DNA of 64,000 nucleotides, from positions 214,393,800 to 214,457,799 of the forward strand of contig NC_080540.1 in NCBI RefSeq assembly GCF_028640845.1, written 5' to 3'. A program made the position numbers and the translations under genes. Positions 55,257-64,000 of the stretch are shown one piece after another (the stretch's first letter is position 1; the number at the start of each line of letters is the position of its first letter). The notes beneath the pieces were generated by a model that did not search any database, was not told where the DNA came from, and saw only the letters and a program-made list of their open reading frames with translations. The stretch is from Ahaetulla prasina (Eukaryota; Chordata; Lepidosauria; Squamata; Colubridae).

Positions 55257-56482
55257 AAGCAAATGTGTAATGAGCTTGGACAGAAGGCCGTCTTTTTTTG
55301 GACTTCTGGTGGACCTTGAACCAATTCATCAAATGACAGAACTTCATAAACCCCGAATGTGGTTCCTAGAGCCCCTTAACCTTTAAATATTGTTATACGT
55401 TGGATTTAACTGATTAAATTACAAATTGCCGCTGAAATGCAACTTTTATTCTGGCACCAAGGACAAATTATTGTAGGCATGGAGAAGAACCGTATTAATG
55501 ACATTTCACTCATTTCAGCGTAGCCACATTTTGCTTTTGTTCTGACTTTGCCTACTTCCATCACTTTGGTCCGTGGTACTTAAAGGTACAATGCTGACGT
55601 GGCCCTTTTGGTTACTGGAATTCTTGCAAAGAATTTGGAATAGGTGGAGTTTTATCTTCATTGAGGATGAGGCAATTAGCATGTTAAACAATTTAATATT
55701 TTAAGATTCCTTAACACAGATTAATTAGACTTTAACTATTAAAAGATGTTAAGTATGTTGGCACATAGTATTAAACTGTAGTGAATTAAATGAATATAAC
55801 GCCTATAAGGCTTCTCTTTTTCTGTGTTGACACCAGAAGGTGATTAAATATTTTGCTTCCATTTCAACTAACTGTGGCCTGTTTCTCCAAATCAGAAAAT
55901 TGACTCCCTAAAGTAAACTCTATAATTTGCTGATTAAACAACAATTGCCTTTGCACATAGAACTCTAAGCTATAAAAACCGCATGGGTTGACTTATGTAA
56001 ACCAATGAGCCAAAACCAAGTATTATGGCTTAGACCAACTGTATACACCAGACCACTCTTGCTTAGTATAAAAATTAGAAATAGAAACCATAATCAAAAG
56101 CTAGGTGTTCTATTCTCATTGAAGGAGACAGACACATAGCAGTACACAGTGGTTAATTCATAAGCATTTCCAATTTCTAAAGATACAGTGAAAGATAAAA
56201 TTGGAGGGGTGGGGATAATTCACAACCCTGGATTTTGTTTATTTAGCATTAATTCATTGATAGCATTACAGCAGACTTCCCTGAAATCACAAATTCAAAA
56301 CACACTATTGTGTACATAAAGTCAGATAATGGTAGACCTATGGATATTGATTGATAAGCTACAAAACTTTGGCACTCTAATGAATGATGTGGATTTGGGC
56401 CAGACTTCTGATCATCTCTATTTTAATAAAGTAATAGTATTTCCAAAGCCACATTTTCTTAGGTCAATTCCCTAAAGCCCAT
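55257..56482. other. AT-rich unannotated DNA
   Basis: I see no gene or transposon termini. Confidence 0.4.
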
Positions 56483-56661
56483 TACAGATAATCCTCACTT
56501 ACCAACTAGCCAGACAGCGAAGGTTCAAACTCATATTACTGCTGAAAATTGAGATTTAAAACTGGTCCTCAAAGTTGCAGCCGTGCAATCATAGTTCAGA
56601 TGCTTGGCAACTGGTGTGCATTTAGACAGTTGCAGCATCCTTCAGTTGCGTGATTGCTCTT

Positions 56662-57850
56662 TTATAGAATAGAATAGAATTTTATTGGCCAAGTGTGATT
56701 GGACACACAAGGAATTTTTTTTGGTGCATATGCTCTCAGTGTACATAAAAGAAAAAGAAAAAAGAAAAAAAATACATCAAAGGTACAACATTTACAACAC
56801 AAATGATGGTCATAGGTTGCAATTTAACCCTTAATGATAGCAACAAAAAGTTACAGTCATATAGTCATAAGTGGAAAGAGATTGGTGATGAAAACGATGA
56901 GAAAATTAATAGTAGTGTAGATTTAGTAAATAGTTTGACAGTGTTGAGGGAAATATTTGTTTAGCAGAGTGATGGCCTTTGGGAAAAAACTGTTCTTGTG
57001 TCTAGTTGTTCTGGTGTGCAATGCTCTGTAGAGTCGTTTTGAAGGTAGGAGTTGAAACATTTTATGTCCAGGATGTGAGGGATCTGTAAATATTTTCACA
57101 GCCCTCTTCTTGATTCGTGCAGTATACAGGTCCTCAATGGAAAGCAGGTTGGTAGCAATTATTTTTTCTGCAGTTCTAATTAATCTCTGAAGTCTCTGTC
57201 TTTCTTGTTGGGTTGCAGAACCGAACCAGACAGTTATAGCGGTACAAATGACAGACTCAATAATTCCTCTGTAGAACTGAATCAGCAGCTCCTTGGGCAG
57301 TTTGAGCTTTCTGAGTTGGCACAGAAAGAACAGTCTTTGTTGTCCTTTTTTTATGATGTTTTTGATGTTAACTGTCCATTTTAGATCTTGCGATATGATA
57401 GAACCTAGAAATTTGAAGGTTTCTACTGTTGATACTGTGTTGTCAAGTATTGTGAGAGGTGGAAGTATGGAAGGGTTTCTCCTAAAGTCTACCACTATTT
57501 CTACAGTTGTTAGTGTGTTCAGTTCCAGATTGTTACGGTCGCACCACAAGGCTAGTCGTTCAACCTCTCGTCTATATACGGATTCGTCATTGTCTCGAAT
57601 GAGACCAATCACTGTTGTGTCATCTGCAAACTTTAGTAGTTTAACAGACGGATTGTTGGAGATGCAGTCATTGGTATACAGAGAGAAGAGAAATGGGGAG
57701 AGCACACAGCCTTGGGGCCCCCCTGTGCTAATTGTACAGGTATCTGAAGTGATCCCGCTAAGCTTTACCCGCTGCTTCCTGTTTGTTAGGAAGCTTGTGA
57801 TCCACTTACAGGTCTGTTCACTTACAAGTCTGTTCACTTACAAGTCTGTT
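56662..57850 (-). mobile_element. CR1/L3-type LINE, 5'-truncated
   Basis: The 3' end lies at 56662 with three AATAG units and TTTATTGGCCAAGTGTGATT. The RT coding part runs from 56923 to 57837. At the 5' side a short CTTACAAGTCTGTTCA unit is repeated two or three times (57807-57850). Confidence 0.9.
56923..57837 (-). CDS. CR1/L3-type reverse transcriptase, C-terminal 304 codons
   Basis: This is the longest clean transposon frame in the window apart from the Tigger transposase. It starts within the RT fingers/palm: WITSFLTNRKQRVKLSG (about residue 13), GGPQGCVLSPFLFSLYTND (about 39-57) and KLLKFADDTTVIG (about 67-79, with the catalytic FADD box). It then has FKFLGSIISQDLKW, LPKELLIQFYRGIIESV and the C-terminal DPSHPGHKMFQLLPSKRL. 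The upstream endonuclease and RT N-terminal parts are lost by 5' truncation, so it is a dead copy even though its frame is open. The start Met at 57837 is not a true start. It would act at target-primed reverse transcription. A related copy lies at 37543-38445. Confidence 0.9.
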   Translation of the reverse strand: MNRLVSEQTCKWITSFLTNRKQRVKLSGITSDTCTISTGGPQGCVLSPFLFSLYTNDCISNNPSVKLLKFADDTTVIGLIRDNDESVYRREVERLALWCDRNNLELNTLTTVEIVVDFRRNPSILPPLTILDNTVSTVETFKFLGSIISQDLKWTVNIKNIIKKGQQRLFFLCQLRKLKLPKELLIQFYRGIIESVICTAITVWFGSATQQERQRLQRLIRTAEKIIATNLLSIEDLYTARIKKRAVKIFTDPSHPGHKMFQLLPSKRLYRALHTRTTRHKNSFFPKAITLLNKYFPQHCQTIY

Positions 57851-58026
57851 TATGACCCTTAAAGTTAATGAGAAGCCAATAGGAAGATGCAAGTAGCAAA
57901 TTATGGTCACATTACCTGTTCCTTAACAATCACTTACTTAGCCATGGACTTGCCGGTTCCTTATCAATTGTAGTTGGTAAATAAAGACTATCTGTATTAA
58001 ACACAAACGGCAGGTAATGGCCAAAT

Positions 58027-58375
58027 ACAGGTAGTCCTTGACTTACAACCACAATTGAACCCAAAATGTATGCTTCTAAATGAGAAGACATTTGTTAAGA
58101 GAGTTTTCCTCCATTTTTTGACTTTAATTGCCACATTTGTTAAATGAATCACTGCAGTTGTTAACTTAGTAACGTGGCTGTTAAGTAAATCTGGTGGCCC
58201 ATTGACTTTGCTTGTCAGAAGGTCGCAAAAGGGGTTCACATGACCTTGGGACACTGCAACCATCATAAATATGAGTCAGTTACCAAGCGTCCGATGGGAA
58301 ATGGTCATAAGTCAATTTTCAGTATCATTGCAACTTTAAACGGTCAATAAACAAACTGTTGTAAGTCGAGGACTA
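58027..58375. mobile_element. MITE of the AGGTAGTCCTCGACTTAC family
   Basis: It starts ACAGGTAGTCCTTGACTTAC and ends GTTGTAAGTCGAGGACTA, with about 20-bp inverted ends. It is the best-preserved copy here. Confidence 0.88.
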
Positions 58376-60329
58376 TTGATTGTCGGCATTGTCGTTTGTG
58401 CCCCTGAACAGGTTGTTTTATATTTATTTCCAATTAATAGCATTTTATGTGAGCGTTGTGTAATTTTCCATCTTCCATATGAATATTTAATATTTCAATG
58501 TACATATATAAAGGCCAATTTATTTGCTCATATTAGCCTAAGCCTTATGTGGATGAAGAATAATGGTCTCTAAAGCCACAGTGATACAGTGGTTCATTCT
58601 GAATGGCAATTTCATCAAGGACACAAAGACAAAGCAAATCTCCTAAACTATTTTGCTTGGAACTCATTTCCACATTAAAAAAAAAAAAAAAAGTATAGGG
58701 AGTTCAAATTAGTCTACGTTTTGATGAATATGACTGGGTACACACATTGTTCTAAGCCACGGCTTATTCATTTAGCCACCTCTTACTAGTTTTACCCAAC
58801 ATATGAAAAGAGAATCTCATATTTTGTATACCACAGCAATTGGCTTTGTACAATAACACAGGGAACTGGAAGCAAGCAAACAAGATGGATCTGATGCCTG
58901 TTTGAGCAGTTATCTAGTTTTTCTTGGACAGCTTATGTCCCATAGCCTTTTGTTCCGAAATATATTCATTCGTCTCTGTATTTGGGTACAAGGCTTGCAC
59001 CCAAAGGCTGTTCCTGCCTTTTGGAAAAAAGACAGAGAACCCCAATGGCTTTTTCTTATTTCATTACTCTGAGATTTTGTTTGCTCAGCTGTGAAATAAA
59101 CCAAAGTAAAAGAGAAACACTGTGTGTGAAGGCTAAGTGTTATCCTCCAGATACATTTCCTCCCTTCTTCTCAGGTTTGATTGTTGGACTCCTTTACCCA
59201 TGGAGTTCATCAAGCCCATAGACGGCTCTTTAGGGCAAAACACTTTTATTTATGATCAAACCAGCTTTTGGATTTCATTGAAAGCCTTTTGGAAATGCTA
59301 TAACTTACTTTCCAGTTCAGGAGCCATCGTGGCAAATGGACTTGATCCAGACAAGCTATCCTACAGAAAATACAGATTTTGGCAAAATGCCAGACTTTCC
59401 TTACATGATCTCTCTCTCTCCCTCCCTCCCTCCCTCCCTCCCTCTCCCTCTCTTTTGTTAACACTTCCATAAGTGCAAAGTTGTTATTCTCAAGAGCATG
59501 TGCATAAATTATCACAGGCTAGCTTTTTTTGAGTAAAGCAGAGTAGGAATAGGTTTAAATAAATAAATTAAACAAATAACTCTATTTCAAAAGAGAAGGA
59601 ATTAGTGGCATGTCAACTGACAGAATATTTCTAAGTATACATTTTGATTTTACGGCAAAAATGAATCTTCGTTGAACTCGATTATATTACTGTGGCGGAA
59701 TTATACCTAGTTTCTCTTTGCAAAATGCTACTTGTAAGGAATTTATATAATAAAGTTCACTTCTGCCACCTGAAATGCAATCTTTAGATCTAATTTAGAC
59801 ATGCATTCATTCGCCATTTCAACCACATGGCTGATGTAGATACCCTCTGAAAAGGAGGAACTTGCATCTAATCTCATTTTATTAATTTTTCTCACTCTTA
59901 CCTTCTCTGGGACATTGCTTCATTTCTTTGCCAGCCTTTGATATTCATTATAATCCTGCTCCCTTCAACATTCAAATGTGTGGTTTAAAATGTTAAAAGT
60001 CAGCAATTGCGTGCACACACACACACACAAAATAATAACTAGCAAGCTGCAACAACAAATTAAAATGTGCCCTACAATTTATAGATGCCATGGTGCAAAT
60101 AGTTACTTGAATTCAGCACCTCTAAAGGATTTTCATAGAAGTGATAACTTGTAATTGTGAATTGGCACACTGTCCTCTAACTTATTTTAGTACAGTAGTG
60201 TTATCTAAAAGAGTGTTTATCACCCCACAGCAATAACTTGGAAGCGACATTATTTTTCAATCTTGCAAATGCTGGTTCTTTTCCTCTTTTTGCATGCCAG
60301 TTATATCTGCACTTGCAAACTAGATGATT
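58376..60329. other. Unannotated DNA with two simple repeats
   Basis: No gene seen. It contains a (CCCT)n/CT run at about 59409-59453 and a (CA)n run at about 60012-60029. Confidence 0.45.
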
Positions 60330-60337
60330 ATTTGCTT

Positions 60338-61729
60338 CAGTGGTGGGTTGCTATTGGTTCTCCCCGGTTCTTGTGAACCAGAGTAAACATTTTGAGTAGT
60401 TCGGAGAACTGGTAAATGCCACCTCTGCCTGGCCCTGCCCCCAATCTATTGCTGCCTCCCAACTCCCAGCTGATCGGCTAGAAGGAAAAAATCAGGACTC
60501 ACTTGGCAAAGTAGAGGGGAAAAAACAAGATACCGTGGCTTTAAATTGAGAAGCTAAGAAGCCTCCCAACTGTTTGGCTAGAATGAAAAAAATCAGGACT
60601 GGCTTCTCAGCCAGGAGATCACTTGGCAAAGAAGGAGGAAAAAAAAAAGACGCTGTCGCTTTAAATTGACGCAGCTGCTGGAAGGAGGTTTTTACTTGCA
60701 GAAGCAGGTCGTTTCTGGGTCAGCTGAACAAGAAAATGGATAAGAGGAGGGATTCTTATATGGTTCTATGTTTTTGAAGTTTTGGGGTTTGTGCAACATT
60801 GGTTTTGTGTTTCTAAAAAGGTTTGGGTGATTTCCATTGTGAAATACCCTGTCTTGAATGAGTTTTCTGCCTGCTTGTAAATGGAGCCGAACTTCCGGCT
60901 TCCACTTTCTATTATCTCTAAGCACCAGTAGCTGTTTTCTGCTTGCAAATTTTCCTTTATGTAGCTGGAAGGAATGTGGAATTCCAGGCAGGTTCCTTGT
61001 TAGCAGCTTGATTTTTCCTTGCTTATGTGGGAGACTTTTCTTATGATATTTTATAATATTTTATTTGGGAAATGAAGAGGGAGGAGTTTGATTCTTTCCC
61101 AGAGCAGATTAGTGGGGTGGGGAGGGAATGGGGATTTTCGGCTTGCTATCAAACATCAACCATAATACTAATGACTGTTTTGAACAATATGCAGGTTGTA
61201 TTACACGAATAGCTATTTTATATGTGAAATTATGACTGAAACTTATATTGGTTCACACTGTCAGGAAGTTTCTCCTTTGTTGTAGGTTGCTTCTCTCTTT
61301 GTTCAGTTTCCATCCATTGCTTCTTGTTTTGCCTTCTGGTGCTTTGGAAAATAAATTGCCCCCCTTCTTTCTGGCAGCCCCTTAAAAGCCTGTTGCCTAT
61401 CACACTCTTGGGCAAAGCATGTGAGCCATTTCCTCCTTTCAGTGGTCCATGAAAGTGCATCTATAGTATTGTAGATAATAAAGTTGAAAAAAGGTGAACA
61501 ACATTTTTGCAGAACTATAGATACGTTGAGGCTGGGTGTGACAAGGAATGGCTGGGAGGGGAGGGGCCAGGCGAGGTATCCCTTGACGTGAGTGACATTG
61601 AGTTGGCCATGCCTACCTAATCACATGACCATCAAGCCACACCCACTGTCACACGACCATCAAGCCACATTTACAAAATAAGCCACACCCACAGAACCAG
61701 TAGTAAAAAAAAATTAGAACCGACCCCTG
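60338..61729 (+). mobile_element. Long hAT element of the CAGAGGTGGG family (1.39 kb)
   Basis: It starts CAGTGGTGGGTTGCTATTGG and ends AGAACCGACCCCTG. An exact duplication ATTTGCTT lies at 60330-60337 and 61730-61737. An internal segment with AAAATCAGGACT and ATCACTTGGCAAAG is present twice (about 60485 and 60590). No transposase motif was recognised in its short frames. Confidence 0.92.
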
Positions 61730-61940
61730 ATTTGCTTGAATGGATGTCAGGAAAAGTGTTTAAGTATTTGGCAGGGGACAAGAGAAGGGAAAAAGAAGCA
61801 TGTTTTGCTTTCTGCCTTGAAATCTTTGTGGCACCCGATCGTCTGAGAGATGTTCAGAGACAAAACATATGACCTGAAAATTCAGACATAAATTAATAAA
61901 ATGAGAAGCGTCAGGCCATTGGGAGGTGGGAGGCAAATGC
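61126..61940. repeat. Duplicated segment, copy A
   Basis: It matches 63198-64000 nearly base for base. Copy A has a 12-bp GCTATTTTATAT segment (near 61210) that copy B lacks. The match runs past the hAT 3' end at 61729 into flanking DNA. Confidence 0.93.
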
Positions 61941-62637
61941 TATGGTATCTCTGATTGACAGCATTGCCATGGCTTAATGTAGAACAATTAGTATCCCTTC
62001 ATCCTTTTGCTCAAGTCCATCATCTTCAGTGACAAAAATAAACCAGTGGTAACACAGGACATCAAAGTATATTTGCAGAAGATGACACATGGGACATGCT
62101 GTCAACAAATGTTATCTTTCTGATTGGGCCATCTGTCCATTTTTTTTTCTTTCCCCTTAGTATGTTTAGTGATTGCATCTGTTTACTACAATTTTCAATA
62201 AATAATCAGTCTGGGATATCTATATGCGCTCATTTGCTACAGATGATGCGGGCTTCTGCAGACCTGAGTTTTAATTTAACAAATGTTGGAATTTATAGAA
62301 AATGTGCATGAAAGACAGTGTCTTCCGTCTGATTCCTTCACCCTACCATGCAACATTTGTATCTGTCCCATGATAAAAAAAAATGCTATTGCCAGTTTTG
62401 TTGCATGATGATTTCTTCTAGAAGAGTTATTTGCAAAGGCAGCAAAATTTTTAAAAATGCAATTCTGTTCTATTCATCTATGGCCACCTATTAGTCAGCT
62501 AATATTTCGAGTTAAGAAAATAAGTACTGTTGAGAGTTATACTATATCTCAATGGACACTTTTGAGGAAGAAATGCAATGCACTTATAATTTTATAATTT
62601 TTTTTTCAAAATCCCTCCTTTCTTGTTTTTATGACTA
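61941..62637. other. Unannotated DNA between the duplicated segments
   Basis: Nothing recognised. Copy A may extend into this part, but copy B leaves the window at 64000, so this cannot be tested here. Confidence 0.4.
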
Positions 62638-62836
62638 ACTCAGGGTGGCGAATACACATAATAACCCTCCTTCCTCCTCTTTACCCCACAACAACAACCT
62701 GTGAGGTGAGTAGGGCTGAGAGAGAGTGATTGCCCCAAAATAACCCATCCAGGTTTCCTGCCTAAGGTGGGACTGGAGCACACAGCCTCCTGGTTTCTAG
62801 TCTGATGTCTTAACTACTAGACCAAACCGGCTTTCC
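62638..62836 (-). mobile_element. tRNA-derived SINE, minus strand
   Basis: On the minus strand it starts GGAAAGCCGGTTTGGTCTAG with an A-box-like TAGTTAAGAC and B-box-like GTGCTCCAGTCCC. It is the same family as 35787-35995. Confidence 0.82.
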
Positions 62837-63012
62837 AATTTGTCAAAAGCCATTGGTTTGTTAAATTTGTTGTCAAGAGAAAGAATTGTAATATGGAAAG
62901 CTAACAACTGTATTCCTCAAAGTCTGCTTTTTTCCGAGAAACTCCCATCATCTCTGGGCATCTTGCTTTTGCTACCATAACCACTTCCAGAAACAGCAGG
63001 GGAGATCCACTC

Positions 63013-63789
63013 CAGAGGTGGGTTTCAGCAGGTTCTGACCAGTTCTGGAGAACCGGTAGTGGAAATTTTGAGTAGTTCAGAGAACCGGGAGTAAAAATTC
63101 TGACTGGCCCCACCTCCATCTATTCTCTGCCTCCTGAGTCCCAGCTGATCAGGAGGGAATGAGGATTTTGCAGTATCCTTCCCCTGGAGTGGAGAGAGAA
63201 TGGGGATTTTAGGCTTGCTGTCAAACATCAGCCACAATACTAATGACTGTTTTGAACAATATGCAGATTGTATTACATGAATGGTGAAATTATGACTGAA
63301 GCCTATATTGGTTCACACTGTCAGGAAGTTTCTCCTTAGTTTTAGGTTGCTTCTCTCTTTGTTCAGTTTCCATCCATTGCTTCTTGTTTTGCCTTCTGGT
63401 GCTTTGGAAAATACATTGCCCCCCTTCTTTCTGGCAGCCCCTTAAAAGCCTGTGCCTATCACATTCTTAGGCAAAGCATGTGAGCCTTTTCCTCCTTTCA
63501 GTGGTCCATGAAAGTGCATCTATAGTATTGTAGATAATAAAGTTCAAAAAAGATGAACAACATTTTTGCAGAACTATAGATACGTTGAGGCTGGGTGTGA
63601 CAAGGAATGGCTGGGAGGGGAGGGGCCAGGCGAGGTATCCCTTGACGTGAGTGACATTGAGTTGGCCATGCCTACCTAATCACATGACCATCAAGCCACA
63701 CCCACTGTCACATGACCATCAAGCCACATTCACAAAATAAGCCACACCCACAGAACCAGTAGTAAAAAAAAAATTAGAACCAACCTCTG
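63013..63789 (+). mobile_element. Chimeric hAT element
   Basis: The left part (63013 to about 63197) is like the short MITEs at 38047 and 48006. The right part is like the long element at 60338. The 3' flank keeps ATTTGCTT (63790-63797), but the 5' flank is GATCCACTC with no matching duplication, so the two ends come from different insertions. Confidence 0.88.
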
Positions 63790-64000
63790 ATTTGCTTGAA
63801 TGGATGTCAGGAAAAGTGTTTAAGTATTTGACAGGGGACAAGAGAAGGGAAAAAGAAGTATGTTTTGCTTTCTGCCTTGAAATCTTTGTGGCACCCGATC
63901 GTCTGAGAGATGTTCAGAGTCAAAACATATGACCTGAAAATTCAGACATAAATTAATAAAATGAGAAGCGTCAGGCCATTGGGAGGTGGGAGGCAAATGC
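63198..64000. repeat. Duplicated segment, copy B, runs off window
   Basis: Nearly identical to 61126-61940, with an offset of 2072 bp at the start and 2060 bp at the end. It is still matching at the last base. Confidence 0.93.

Larger units (their letters stand above)
56483..58000. mobile_element. Degenerate MITE split by CR1
   Basis: The left part starts ACAGATAATCCTCACTTACC and the right part ends TAAATAAAGACTATCTGTA, like the AGGTAGTCCTC family. The CR1 copy lies between. Both parts are diverged. Confidence 0.5.

Overview
This window looks like vertebrate nuclear DNA, most likely from a squamate reptile and probably a snake. The case rests on repeat content. Two or three CR1/L3-type LINE copies end in AATAG/ATTCT microsatellite tails, a feature I recall being reported for colubroid snakes. 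There are also abundant short hAT elements with GTGTCAAACTC or CAGAGGTGGG ends, two kinds of tRNA-derived SINE of squamate type, a DIRS element and a pogo/Tigger element. I find no convincing host protein-coding exon, tRNA or rRNA. Nearly every long open frame is either transposon coding sequence or an artefact of a simple repeat. Layout. (1) 1-11.3 kb is a nested stack. An old unidentified repeat (about 780-1194, resuming at 10430) was split by a Tigger-type DNA transposon (1195-10429, TA target site). That transposon carries a DDD transposase on the minus strand and a GC-rich tandem array, and was itself split by a Ty3/Gypsy element (1342-5887) with two 190-bp LTRs and an AGAGC duplication. 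A hAT MITE follows. (2) 11.3-16.1 kb holds a solo LTR and then a DIRS retrotransposon (12048-16083). The DIRS ends are inverted repeats, and an internal complementary region joins the two outer ends. Its tyrosine-recombinase gene is cut by a second solo LTR of the same family. (3) 16-34 kb is AT-rich, low in genes, and holds LINE 3' ends in both orientations, an ERV-like solo LTR, a SINE, hAT and Tigger-like MITEs, and a compound microsatellite followed by a CR1 tail and a 43-bp perfect palindrome. (4) 34-50 kb contains many hAT MITEs, several nested with exact 8-bp duplications, a 5'-truncated CR1, and a 1-kb Tc1/mariner element that keeps only the DNA-binding half of its transposase. (5) 49-52 kb has a second copy of the old repeat from region 1, interrupted at almost the same homologous point, this time by a hAT element that itself contains a third solo LTR of the 11.3-kb family; another solo LTR lies next to it. 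(6) 52-64 kb holds MITEs, a CR1 with a 304-codon open reverse transcriptase fragment (56923-57837), a 1.39-kb hAT element, and a local duplication at about 2.06 kb spacing whose second copy runs off the window and is joined inside a different hAT copy. The sequence gives no sign of genes cooperating in a host pathway. The functional story is one of successive transposon insertions, whose order can be read from nesting and target-site duplications. I see no clear undescribed system. The items most worth checking are the DIRS structure, the Gypsy element with identical LTRs but broken genes, the doubly interrupted unknown repeat, and the chimeric duplication near 61-64 kb.
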